Positions 1 through 11,300 of a DNA stretch of 64,000 bases are shown one piece after another (the stretch's first letter is position 1; the number at the start of each line of letters is the position of its first letter). The stretch is taken from the NCBI GenBank assembly GCA_028571685.1, contig CM053144.1:101896171-101960170 (forward strand), read 5' to 3'. The DNA is from Heterohyrax brucei (lineage: Eukaryota > Chordata > Mammalia > Hyracoidea > Procaviidae). The position numbers and the translations under genes were made by a program. The notes under the pieces are model-generated. The model did not search any database. It was not told the origin of the DNA and saw nothing but the letters and a program-made list of their open reading frames with translations.

Positions 1-515
1 CTGTATCAAAATGTGACCAGAAGAACTAGACGGGGCCCAGCTACCACCAAAGACAGCCATGAGGGACACACAGTGTTCAGTCCCAGTGGTAACACACGAA
101 AAAGAGGGGTGTACCTCAAAAACTCCACTAAAGACCACAAGTGAAGATCTAGAAGTCTGGGGGTTCCCCTGGGAGTATGAGAGCATGGCCCCTAGACCTG
201 CTGCTGCTGTTGGCCCTGACCAGAAAATATTCCTGAGGTCAACTCTTTGGACAGGAATGGACTGGCCTCAGAGACACAATGTTACCATACAGTGTATGTA
301 CTTTATGGTTCTGTGCATTTATAGGATGCTGTCCCACTGGCCTCTTACTCGAAGGAAGAAGAGAGGGCAGAGAGGAGGGGACAGGAGATGGCACACATAG
401 AACAAAAAGGAGGAGTGTCCTGTCACTGGATGAGGAGAGCAGAAGGAGTTGCAGATAGGCTGGCATGCAAATTTAATTTGAATTGCATACTTTCACTTAA
501 TCACAATGAAAAATA
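1..515 (+). repeat. L1 LINE, 3'UTR end
   Basis: This is the 3' untranslated end of an L1 whose body lies left of the window. It aligns by eye, block for block, with the 3'UTR of the L1 ending near 13215: shared blocks include GACCAGAAGAAC, ACTTTATGGTTCT and CACTGGCCTCTTACT, and both end in a CAATCACAAT(G/A)AA tail. Reading frames here are chance frames in UTR sequence. The long (about 0.95 kb) 3'UTR marks it as the same lineage as the 8.3-13.2 kb L1. Confidence 0.85.
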
Positions 516-1038
516 GAGAGAGAATGCCTCCAGGCACAGTACAATCTTATACATTTGAGTCCTACTCCACCAACACAACTGCTGCCCGTCCTCCCTCATT
601 AATACCATAAAAGCTAGATTTACAACTTGGAGGAATATCACACAATACAAAGAATTAATGGCCTAAGCAAACTGCTATACATATTTTGGTGGAAGAGAAT
701 TTAATCCGTGGTAGCTTTTAACCACGGTGCCACCAACATCCTTATCACTTACAAAACTGAAAGATAATATACTGATGGTGTTTTAAGTTACTGAGTTTGA
801 TGATCTATTAGCAATAGCAAACTAACATAAACTAAAACAATAACAGGTATGAGAGGAGTCATTTACTACCCTATACAAATGCCTGGCAAACAAGAAGATT
901 TGACACTATATCTACTGCACTGCCTTTATATGATTTATTGGACAGCAAACACCTACTCTGTGGCTGTCATCATGCATTTGGTTGTCCAGAAACTTTTAAA
1001 AAGAACTACAGAGTATGGCATCTGTCCTCAAAAAGAAT
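516..1038 (+). other. Unassigned, possible MaLR LTR 3' edge
   Basis: No gene is seen. Positions about 770-832 (TTTTAAGTTACTGAGTTTG, then a run ending in AAACTAACATAAAC) resemble the terminal part of mammalian MaLR LTRs of the MLT1/MST type, so 520-835 may be a very old, decayed LTR. The rest is AT-rich and unrecognised. Confidence 0.35.
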
Positions 1039-1044
1039 GTGTGT

Positions 1045-1075
<31 letters not shown>

Positions 1076-1092
1076 CATGTGCATGTGTGTGT
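1039..1092. repeat. (GT)n microsatellite
   Basis: An almost pure GT dinucleotide array of about 54 bp, broken by one TAT and two GCAT interruptions near the right end. Reading frames that cross it are artefacts. Confidence 0.95.
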
Positions 1093-1249
1093 ACAATCAC
1101 TAAAAATGGGCTAGAAATATTAGACCTAAAACTTATCTTCTACTCTGGAAATTACAAATCATTTATCAAACAGTATGTCCTGTTTTTTGTCTCAGAAATA
1201 GGAACGTGAGAGTGAATAAATCTGAATAGGGCTGGAGAAGTGAGAAAGT

Positions 1250-1250
<1 letters not shown>

Positions 1251-1307
<57 letters not shown>
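1251..1307. repeat. Compound (CT)n(GT)n microsatellite
   Basis: Seven CT units run directly into a pure array of about 21 GT units. The pure GT part makes it a likely length-polymorphic locus. A short (CA)7 array follows at 1349-1362, so this stretch carries three dinucleotide arrays within 330 bp. Confidence 0.95.
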
Positions 1308-1308
<1 letters not shown>

Positions 1309-1404
1309 ATGCACATGCATTTGCGTAAGAGTATAGAATTTGAATATGCACACACACACACAAAAAAAAGCTAATATTCTGGAATAAGAAAGACATCTCT
1401 TTGC

Positions 1405-2343
1405 CTGAAACTGTTGTTGTTGCTAGATGCTGTTGAGTCAGCTCCAGCTCACAAAGACCCATTATGTACAACAGAATGAAACACTGCCCAGCCGTGTGCC
1501 ACGCACGCAAGTGTCGTTATTCTTGATTGCATTATTGCCGCCACGGTGTCAATCTATCTCACTGAGAATCTTCTGCTTTTTTTATGTGCCCCTTCACTTT
1601 ACCAAGCATGATGCCCTTATCCATGGACAGGTCCTTCCTGATAACATGTGCAAAGCATTTAAGACCTAGTCTTGCTATCTTTCCTTCTAAGGAGCACTCT
1701 GGTTATACTGCTTCCAGGACAGGTCTGCTCGTTCTTTTGGGCAGTCCATTCAGTATTCTCCAAAACTGCAATTTAAAGGAGTCAAATTCTTCTTTGGTCT
1801 TCCTTATTCATTGTTCAGCTTTTGCATGCATTGATATAACTGAAAATACCATAGCTTGGATCAGGTGCACTTTAGTCTTCAAGGTGACCTCTTTGCTTTT
1901 CCAACACTTTAAAGAAGTCTTTTACAATTCGCCCAATGCAATGTGTATTTTAATTTACTGACTGCTGCTTCCATGGGTTTTGACTGTGGATCAATGTAAA
2001 ATTAAATCTCTGAGAACCTAAATCTTTTCTCCATTCACTGTGATGTTGCTTATTAATCCAGCTGTAAAGATCTTATTTCTTGACACTGAGGTGCAATCCA
2101 TACTGAAGATGGTGGTCTTTGACTTTCATCAGTAAGTGTTTCAAATCTTCTTCACTTTCGGCAAGCAAGGCTGTGTCATCTGCATAACGCACGTTGTTAA
2201 TGAGTCTTCCTCCAATCCTGATGCTCCATTCCTCTTCATACAGTCTAGCTCCTCGGATTATTTACTCGGCATATGGATTGAAAAGGTATGGTGAAAGGAT
2301 ATAACCCTGACACACACCTTTCCTGACTAAACTGTGCAGCATC
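1405..2343 (-). repeat. RTE1-type LINE, 3' fragment
   Basis: Reverse-strand RTE-clade LINE. The left edge carries the family's 3' terminus (GTTGTTGTTGCTAGATGCTG, the complement of the usual GGCACCTAACAACAACA tail). The body follows the same order as the other copies here: CAGTCC..ATGTCC..TTTAAGACGTAG, AGGAGCACTCTGG, TTCTTTTGGGCAGTCCA. It is 5'-truncated after CCTTTCCTGACT, so only about 0.94 kb of the 3' part of the reverse-transcriptase ORF remains. The frame is broken many times; not a gene. Confidence 0.9.
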
Positions 2344-3716
2344 AGGGGATGATGATAAATGACTATCATTGGAAAGTGGAGATAAGGTAAGAAGAAATCA
2401 AGGAAGCACCTGGTATAGCTTATCAAGTCAAGAAAGAATAACTAAATAATAAATAATGGTTGTGAACTTTTTCTCACTCATGAAAGAGCATGTTTCCTGG
2501 TTTGTGAGCCCTTAGGAGGAAACCACGTGTCATTCATCTGTGACACCGCAGTGTCTGCTTCAGTGCGTGGCAGAGCACCTTCCCAAACCAAACACTCAAT
2601 ATATGTACGGAGAGAGAAGGAAAAGATGAACTTTTGAAATATCTGGTATGAATTTTTATTACAAAAAAAAATGAACCTGAGTAGTATGAAAGCACAAAAT
2701 CATGAATCTGAAAGGGGAAAAGGCTACTGATACAGTAACTCACAGGTTTCTCAAGTAGAAATTGTATTTCTCTGGTTGAACTTTTCCATGCCATAAACCA
2801 AAAAACGAGTAAAGAATTCCAAAACCATGACAAGGACCACATCAAGGAGGGCTTTTTATAGACTCCAACTTCAGAAAGTGTATGACGTTTGGACAACTTA
2901 CAATCCCTAAAACCTAATCATAAAGAAGTGAGTTCAGTTAGACCAAGACTGGGCAGATAGACAGCGGAGTGTAAGTATGTGCACGTAGTGGCACATCCAT
3001 GGTCCTGCAGAAGTAGTATCTCATCAATATTCATCAGGGTAACAGCTGTTAAAAATGACCAGGGGTAAGGAAGAGATCAACAGCAACCAAGTATACAGAT
3101 GGATAGTTCCTTATCCAGTAATATCCAGATTACCATTAAGTTTTATCATTACTGGACTGTTCAAATAGGAAAATTGGAGTTGTAGTGGAAATTTAAGATA
3201 AATGGCTCTTGGTTAATAATTGTCTAAAAGTGAGTCACGTAAGATGAGCTTTTCTTCAACTGGCAATAAACAGACACAAATAGATCACTGAACTATAAAC
3301 AGTATTACTTAGTCCATTGTAAGTACTTGCATAGTCTCGAGGGAACAAATCTAGAGGGGGAAAAAAAACTTAAAAGAAAAGACAAGAAGATGAGAAATTA
3401 AAAAACCATGGACTCAGAATTTCCTTGGGTTGCTCTAAATTTACACAATTGAGATGCTGTCAAAAGTGCCATCCTATTTAAGGTCCTAAACGTAGGATTT
3501 TTCTTTTTAATGGGAAATTTACATTTGATTGAAAAGACTGAACATAGGATTCTCCGTTTGCATGTTTCCCAGAGAAGCTTGTCATTCACTGGATTCTATA
3601 CTTAATATAAGTTCAAAACACAGATTTTAGATAATTTATTTCGAGTAGGAAAGACTACATGAATCAAATAACAACCTAATAACAATAACTTTCCTTTTAA
3701 GCACACTTTAAAGAAT
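2344..3716. other. Unassigned non-coding stretch
   Basis: I recognise no gene or repeat family here. Base composition is ordinary AT-rich mammalian sequence with A-runs near 2663 and 3360. The 120-codon reverse-strand frame at 2534-2896 has no similarity I can name and is treated as chance. Confidence 0.5.
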
Positions 3717-4345
3717 TATTCAGTAAACACCTATGGAGCATTTTCAACATGTAAAGCACTATCCTGGGAACAGAAAAACTATACAAGGATGTTTAGGACA
3801 TAACTCTCTCTTTCAAGAAGTTTATAGGATAACAAAGGAGACAAATTTACAAATATCTTACCGTGTTTTTTTATTCTCTTCCTCCTCACATTGCCATCAA
3901 GTTGTTTCCAACTCAGAGAAACCCCACATAATATCAACATAAATATAAAAAATATCACTGAGAATTTGGAGAAGGATGAAATCCCTTTTGAGATATAATA
4001 ATAGGGGTATGCTGGAGTAACCAGCTTTTGACTAATTTAAAAAGGATAAGCTACAGATAAAGATGATAGGGGGCATAAGAAGAAGAGGTCTTAGAAAAGC
4101 AAAGGCAAAGAAGGGGGAAAAAGATAAGTATGTTTATTAACTAACCCACCCATTGTCGTCAAGTCTGGTCAAGTATTCAGTCAATGGCTTTGAGTTTAGG
4201 TGTACTAGTTTAACTGAAATATGCAAAATTCGAATGGGAAAAAAATGGAGAAATGAGACTTAAAATGCCAGAGCATGGGGAGCCTTGAATGTTAGACATT
4301 ATTGAAGGTGTCTTAACGACAGTGACATGATTACAGCTAGGATTG
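3717..4345 (-). repeat. Probable L2 LINE remnant
   Basis: The sequence from 3717 reads like the reverse complement of an L2 3' end: TTCAGTAAACACCTATGGAGC, then a decayed version of the catalogue motif 'caggcactgtgctggg', then CTTTCAAGAAGTTTATAGG. A second L2-like block (GGGGAGCCTTGAATG, GTGACATGATTAC) lies at 4280-4335. A small AfroSINE piece sits between. The family is ancient and divergence is high. Confidence 0.45.
3888..3930 (-). repeat. AfroSINE fragment
   Basis: A 40-bp piece matching the reverse complement of the AfroSINE 3' part: TTGCCATCAAGTTGTTTCCAACTCAGAGAAACCCC. The rest of the SINE is absent. Confidence 0.5.
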
Positions 4346-4907
4346 GAATTGGTATATATAAAAGCACATGAAGGTGAAGTACATAACGAGGCAGCAGCTA
4401 AGGTGGTCCAGAAGAGCTGACAAGAGCTTGAACCCTCAGTATCTCCCAGTGCTACATATGTAATATCTCTCTGAAGCCATATGTTTATTGAGTGCAGGCT
4501 TTCTTCTTGTACCATATTGTGTCTGTCCGACTAAAATTTTTCCCATTATGTACTGCTGAATTCATCCTTCTGAACCTGGAGTTGGTGGAAATGCCTAAAT
4601 TCAAGATCCCAATTCTTCCCAGTTTTCAACTTTCTGATGCAATTAGTGGGGCTGGAGCTTGCAGTTTATCAAAAGGACTACAGAAGAATAGGGGCAGAAC
4701 TACAGGAACATGGCCAACACCAGTAAAAGAGGCAGAGAAGTTCTCCAGAAGGTAAGAACGAAACAAATAATGTGATGTCATGAAATCTATAAGACTGCAT
4801 TTCAAGATGAACAGATTGTTCAAAACCATGTTCCTTTAGAAATGAATAGGAAGGCTGTGAGTTGGGAGAATCAGAGGTTGTAATGGTTATAATAAAAATA
4901 ATAATAA
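4346..4907. other. Unassigned non-coding stretch
   Basis: No gene, RNA or repeat recognised. Overlapping short frames on both strands (for example 4492-4755 and 4678-4926) have no conserved look. Confidence 0.5.
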
Positions 4908-4947
4908 CCAAACCCATTTCTGTCAAGTAGAGTTTGACTCACAGTAA
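4908..4947 (-). repeat. AfroSINE 3' fragment
   Basis: CCAAACCCATTTCTGTCAAG followed by TAGAGTTTGACTCACAGT matches the reverse complement of the terminal AfroSINE part (ACTGTGAGTC..AATGGGTTTGG). Only the 3' end is present. Confidence 0.5.
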
Positions 4948-5099
4948 ATATTTCTCAAAGGCATGGATTGGGATTTTACTTCAAGCATACCATAGTGCTC
5001 CAAATATACAATCAATTCAGTAACTGTTTCTTAAATGAGTAAATTAACAAATGAATCAATAGTTACTCATTGTCACCTTCAAAAAATATAATGTTAATT

Positions 5100-5763
5100 A
5101 TGAAAACAAAAGTCCTTAACAACTGGATCAGTAGGCAACATCTTGATAAGCAGAGAAAGGACTGAAGTTGTCAAGAATTTCATTTTACTTGGTTCAACAA
5201 TCAAAACCTATGAAATCAGCTGTCAAGGAATCAAAAGACACATTGCTTTGGGCAAACCTGCTACAAAGGACCTCTTGGAAGTGTTGAAAAGTAAAGAAGT
5301 CACCTTGAAGACTACAGTATGTCTGACTCAAGCCATGGTACTTTCAATCACATCATACACACATGAAAGCTGGACAATGAATAAAGAAGACAGAAGAATT
5401 AATGCCTTTGATTTGCGGTGAAGGAGAAGAATACTGAGTGTGTCATGGGCCTTCAACTAAGAAACAGATCTGTTCTGGAAGAAGTGCAACCAGAGTCTTG
5501 GAAGCAAAGGTAGTGAGACTGTCACACATACTTTGGAAATGTTAGAAAGCATCAATCCGTGGAGAAATACATCATACTTGAGTGGAGGGACAGTAAAAAA
5601 GGGAAAGACCCTCAACAAGATGGACTGACACAGTGGCCGCAATGATAGGCTCAAGTATAAAAATGATTGTGGGCATGGTTCATTACCAGGCAGTGTTTCC
5701 TTCTGTTGTACACAGGGCCTCTGTGAGTTGGAACTGACTCAATGGCACCTAACAATAACAATT
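5100..5763 (+). repeat. RTE1-type LINE, 3' fragment
   Basis: Forward-strand 3' part of an RTE1. Recognisable blocks in order: AAGTCCTTAACAACTGGA, TTGTCAAGAATTTCATTTTACTTGG, TGAAAGCTGGACAATGAATAA and the terminus CTCAATGGCACCTAACAATAACA. The longest surviving frame (5143-5421) is the region just after the reverse-transcriptase core. 5'-truncated; about 0.66 kb left of a roughly 3.2-kb element. Confidence 0.9.
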
Positions 5764-6629
5764 ATTCAATTATTAAGTGAAGGAAGGGGTTAAAGAGTGA
5801 ACGGTAAGAAAATAGAAGCAATGAATGCATGCAGAAAAGTTCTGAAAGGAAATGATGAGATATGCTCATGGCACAGGGAGTTAGGAGGGGTTTTTGATTT
5901 TGTTTAGCAGTGGTTGATGTTGTTGCTATTTGCTTTTGTCTTTTGTTTTCAAGTATAAAAGAGACTGTGCTCCTGTATAGCTTCTGAAGACAGTGTAATT
6001 AAACAGTAGTAAAACTCCGAGGGAGAAGGACGGGCTGTGGATGGAGAGAAAGAGAAGACTGGGAGTGGAGGTTGAGTTGTAGAAAGAATGAGAACATGAT
6101 TTATGGAACAAATGTTCAGAGAGAATCAGGACATGGAATGGACAGAGAATGTTCTTGGAAAACAAAAGTGATACTTCTTATTCTAAGAGAAGAAAGCAGA
6201 CATTCTATAATGTAAAAATTAATATATCTTCGGAACACAGACCTTGAGCTGAATATAGATATTTTCTTAGCTGAAAAATTCTGTAGGCCTTAACTTCTCA
6301 TGAAAGAGGAAAACTGCAGATTGTGCAGAGTTCAGGCCTGTAGTTGGGAAGAGTAGAAAAGGTTAGGAAGAGCTTCTCTGGAAATACATCTAAGAAATAC
6401 ATCTACATAATACTGAGTTATTAACCAGTTGATGGCAGAGGGCTTTGTGAATCACATGAAGCTTACTAAATGTGATTTTTAAACTCTTCCATTCAACATC
6501 TTAGGCATTTGTTAGACAGAAATGAGTGAATATTATAGAGATTATCAGTGAAAGAAACCCAGCTGCCAAAAAGCAACGGCCAGTGTTTCTCATAAACTGA
6601 TTTTCATAAACAGTTGTGTAATGACTGTC
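5764..6629. other. Unassigned non-coding stretch
   Basis: No repeat or gene recognised. Purine-rich patches (6020-6070) and a near repeat of AAATACATCTA at 6385-6408 are the only visible structure. Confidence 0.5.
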
Positions 6630-6718
6630 TCTCCCACTTAAGAGCAAGCCCTATGAGGTCAGAGTTCTGTGCCTAATACACTCACATAGTTGGCCCTCAA
6701 TAAATAGTTTTTGAAGCA
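6630..6718 (+). repeat. L2 LINE 3' end
   Basis: The order CACTTAAGAGCAAGCCCTATGAGG, then TGTGCCTAATACACTCACATAG, then CCCTCAATAAATAGTTTTTGAA is the forward 3' terminus of mammalian L2 (usual form: TGGCACATAGTAGGCGCTCAATAAATATTTGTTGAA). Confidence 0.65.
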
Positions 6719-6724
6719 TGGAAA

Positions 6725-6925
6725 AGATAAAAACACCAAGCAACCAACCTACTGCCCTCAAGTTGATTACAACTCACAGTGACCCTGTCACAGGGTTTCA
6801 AGGCTGTAAATCTCTACAGAAGCAGGCTGATACATCTTTCTTCCATAGCACTGCCTGTCATTCTGAGCCACTGACCTTTCAGTTAGCAGTCAATTACTTT
6901 AAACACTGTACCACGAGGGCTCACC
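6725..6925 (-). repeat. AfroSINE, long form
   Basis: Reverse-strand AfroSINE of about 200 bp. Left to right: the shared 3' part (CCCTCAAGTTGATTACAACT, CAGTGACCCTGTCACAGGG), then the module AAGGCTGTAAATCTCTACAG..GCAGGCTGATACATCTTTCTTC, which most copies in this window lack, then the tRNA-like head (ACTGACCTTTCAGTTAGCAG) and terminus (CACGAGGGCTC). This is the pre-deletion architecture. Confidence 0.8.
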
Positions 6926-8111
6926 GGAGACAAACAGAAGGAGGGAAAAAACATGGGGGGAGAATACTGTTGGAGGAAGGGAGAGAGTGAGCCAGGGTAG
7001 TACAACTTTTAGAGCTTTTGTTTAGAACTAACTGTGATATCATTAGGATATCTGAAATAACCTTTATGTTCATAAAAGGTCAAGTACAGTCTATACAATT
7101 AGAGTATAAAATAATGCTTTGTGGACTGTTAAGCAATCTCTCATTTACTTTAGAAGAGAACTTTAAAAGCATATCAATATAAGAAACATATAGGCAAATA
7201 TAATATAAAGCAGTCAATAAAGTGTCACTATAAAGTGCCCAATAAAGTATCCATAATACTTTCATTCTTAAAAGAATGTAAAGTCTGTTTCTGATAGCAG
7301 TATCAGATTAATAAAGAAGTCTGTTAGAGACAATGATAAGAAAAATGGCACACTTTACTACCATTACCAAAGACACGTTAAAAAATAAATCTCGCACCAG
7401 ATGTCAGAGAAATGTTGCCTATCTATTATAGTAACCTCAAGTCCTGGGTAATACATATTTTTGTCTATCAAAACTGTCCTCAGATAATTCATTGGAGGAA
7501 AACAGTATAAGTTTTTCAAACAATGGATAACTCTGAATAAGGGAATGGTATCTGTCACTGTACAATCTGATTTTTAAAATGTCCTTTAACCAAGTTTGTG
7601 GTAATAAAATAGAAATGAAAAATAATCAGAAGCTACACTGATGTTCAAAGACTTGACCAGGTTAAATGGGGTCCCAGCTAATAAGAGAGGGGTCCAGGAG
7701 AAACTATGACCATAAGATCAGGGACGCCTTGAAGAGATGCAAGGATTTCACCGGGTGCCTGCAGTTCTCAAGGTTGGCATCTTCTAAAATTTCCAGAGGG
7801 CCAAATGTTATTTCTTCTCATTCACCTCTTCATCTTGGGATCCATGATATGTGATACTCCAGAAAGTAGGTTTGGACCATCTAGTCCACATTCTGATGAT
7901 AACAGATACAATGGAAATCAATCAATAATATGCTAGAAACCACCAGCCAGCTCAGTTCTAGCCCAGTCCCCAGATTTCGGAGTATGGAAACAACACTGGC
8001 CTCCCTAATCTTATCATCCCACACAACACACATTCATACAAGCTGGTCAGTCTTAAAATGCAGCTCCTCTGCCCAAGAGTCTATTTACAGTCTAACTTGG
8101 AATGTGGTAAG
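6926..8111. other. Unassigned non-coding stretch
   Basis: No gene or repeat recognised over about 1.2 kb. The part at 7630-8100 has a more balanced base composition than its surroundings, but no frame in it has codon-like constraint I could point to. Confidence 0.45.
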
Positions 8112-8303
8112 TGTCATGGAATCAATTACGTCTCCCCAAAAATGTGCATCACTTTGTCTAGGACATGATTCCCAGTATTGTATGATTGTCCAAAATTTTG
8201 TTATTTGATGGGGTTTTCCTTTGTGTTGTAAATTTTATCACTATGATTTAATAAGATGAATTAGCATCAGTGATACTGCTGATGTCTACAAGAGTTAAGT
8301 AGT
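8112..8303 (+). repeat. MaLR-like LTR (type B), left part
   Basis: First part of a fossil LTR. It opens TGTCATGGAATCAATTACG, then CTCCCCAAAAATGTGCATC and ATGATTCCCAGTATTGTATG, the layout of MLT1-like LTRs. The rest continues at 13236-13545 after a 4.9-kb L1 insertion. Same family as 31429-31924 and 40276-40766. Old, no coding capacity. Confidence 0.65.
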
Positions 8304-11300
8304 GCACCTTTGGTGAAAAATCAACCCATAAAGAAGAATGTCCCAGAACAGAATAGCAAGAGCAACAGAGAAAACATCAACACAGAAATAAATACATAAA
8401 AAATGGCGGCACTAAGCACATACATATCAATAATTACATTGAATGTAAATGGATAGAATGCTCCAGTAAAGATACAATGAGTGATATCTTGGATCAAAAG
8501 ACACAATCCATCATTATGTTGCTTATAAGAAACTCACTTTGGACTTAACGATACAAACTGAAAATTAAAAGATACAACAACATATACCAAGCCAACAACA
8601 TAGAAAGAAGAGTAGGCATGGCAATATTAATCTCAGATAAAATAGACTTTAATGTAAAATCCACCATCATGGACAAGGAGGGACACTATTTACTGCTGAA
8701 AGGTTCAATACACAAGCAGAGCTTAACAATACTAAATATTTATGTACCCAATATTACAGCATCTAAAGGATTCAACTCGATGGCACTTGGCTGGCTGGCA
8801 AATATATCAAAGAAACACTGACTACATTCAAAATTGAGATAGATCACTCCACAATAATAGTGGGAGACTTTAGCACTCCACTTTCAGTATTGGACAGATC
8901 TTCTAGAAAGAAACTCAGTAAAGACTCAGAAGATCTCACTGTGACAATTAACTAACAAGACGTCATCAACATATACAGAACTTTGTATCCATCAGCAGAT
9001 AATTACACCATCTTCTCCAGGAACATTTTCCAGAATAGACCATGTGTTAGAACATAAGGCAAATCTCAACAAAATCCAAACCACTGAATTATTGCAAAGC
9101 ATTTTCTTGGACCATAAAGCCATAAAAGTCAAAATCAATAGCAGAAAAAATACAGCTAGAAATTGGAACTCATGGAAACTGAACAACATCTTGCTCGAAA
9201 AGCCCTGGGTTACAGAATAAATCAAAGATAAAATAAAGAAATTTATGGATTCAAATGAGAATGAAAACATTTCTTACCAGAACCTATGGGATACAGCCAA
9301 AGCAGTGCTCAGAGGTCAGTTTATCTCTATAAATGCATACATATGGAAGGAAGAAAGAAGCCAAACCAAAGAATTAACCATACAGCTTCAAAAAGTAGAA
9401 AGAGAACAACAGAGGAATCCTTCATATATCAGAAGAAAACCAATAATAAAGATTAGTGCAGAATTAACCAAATTAGAGAAGAACAATTCAAAAAACTGAT
9501 AAGACCAAAAGCTGATTGTTCGAAAAGGTCTACAAAGTTGACAAACCATTGGCTAAACTTACTAAAGAAAAGCAGGAAACAATTAGCTCAAACAAGATAT
9601 GAGATCAGAGTTGTCGCAACAGATCCAACAGAAATCAAAAATGTCACAACAGAATACTATGAAAGACTGTATCCTAACAAATTTGAAAATCTAGAGCAAA
9701 TGGACAAATTCTTAGATTCATATCATTTATCAAAATCACAAGGTGAAGCAGAACAACTTAATAAACCCATCACAAAGGAAGAGATGGAAAAAGTCATCAG
9801 AAAACTACCAACAAAAAAAAAGCCCAGACCCAGATGGCTTCACCACAGAATTCTACCAAGCTTTTAGAGAAGAGTTAACTCCAATACCACTGAGACTATT
9901 TCACAGCATAGAAACGGATGGAATACTCCCAAACTCATTCTATGAAGCCAGCATAACCCTCATACCAAAGCCAGGGAACCAACAAAAAAGGAGAACTACA
10001 AACCTATGTCACTGATTAACCTAGATGAAAAAATCTACACCAAAAGCCTTGCCGAAAGAATTCAACAACATATCAAAAAAAAATAATTCATCACAACCAA
10101 GATGGATTCACACCAGAGATGCAAGGCTGGTTCAGCATCAGAAAAACAATTAATATGATCAACACATAAACAACACAAAAGACAAGAATCATCTGATTTT
10201 GTCAATTGATGCAGAAAAAGCATTTGATAAAGTCTAACACCCATTCATGCTAAAAACTCTCAGCAAAATAGTAATACAAGGCAAATTCCTCAGTGCAATA
10301 AGGACATTTATACTAAGCCAGCTGCCTACATCATCCTGAATAGAGAGAGACTGAAACAATTTTCCTTGAGAACGGGAACTAGACAAGGATGCCCACTCTC
10401 ACCTCTCCTGTTCAATACTGTACTACAAGTTCTGGCCAGAGCAATTAGACAAAACAAAGAAATGAAGGGCATCTTCATCTTCAAAGAAGAAGTAAAAATC
10501 ACCCTATTTGCAGATGATATGATGGTATATGCAGAGAATCCTCAAGAATCCATAAGTAAACTACTCAGACTGATAGAACAGTTCAGCAATGAATCAGGAT
10601 ACAAGATAAGCATAAGTAAATCAGCAGGATTCCTTTATATCAACAACAAGATTATTAAAGAAGAAATCACCAAATCAATACCATTTACTATAGCCCCTAA
10701 GAAGATAAAATACCTAGGAATAAATCTAACTAGGGAAATAACAGAACTTTACAAAGAGAACTACAAGAAACTAAGAGAGACTTAGTAAATGGAGAAACCT
10801 ACCCTGCTCATGCATTAGAAGGCTTAATATTGTACATCTATTTTACCCAAATCAATCTACATATACAATGCAATTCCAATATAAATACCAGTGACATTTT
10901 TTAATGAGATTGAGAAAGAAATCACCAACTTTGTTTGGAAAGGGAAGAAGCCCCAGATAAGTAAAGCACTACTGAAGAAGAGCACACTGGGAGGCCTCTC
11001 ACTACCCGACTTGAGAACCTATTACACAGCCACAGTAGTCAAAAACAGCCTGGTATTGGTACAAAGAGAGATATATAGACCAATGGAACAGAGTTGAGAC
11101 ACCAGAGATGCCACAATCCTCCTAAGAACAGTTGATATTTGACAAAGGCCCCAGGCTTTTAAACTAGGGTAAAAAACAGTCTCTTTAATAAATAGTGCTG
11201 GCAGAATTGGATATCCATCTGCAAAAAATTGAAGCAAGACCTGTTACTGAACACCTTACATCAAAACCAACTCAAATTGGATAAAAGACCTAAATATCAA

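Noticed and set aside
849-1510. Frames rich in Val/Cys or Thr/His repeats
   Set aside because: They translate the (GT)n/(CA)n microsatellites.
2534-2896. 120-codon reverse-strand frame in unassigned DNA
   Set aside because: No recognisable domain, promoter or splice context; its length is plausible by chance in 64 kb of six frames.
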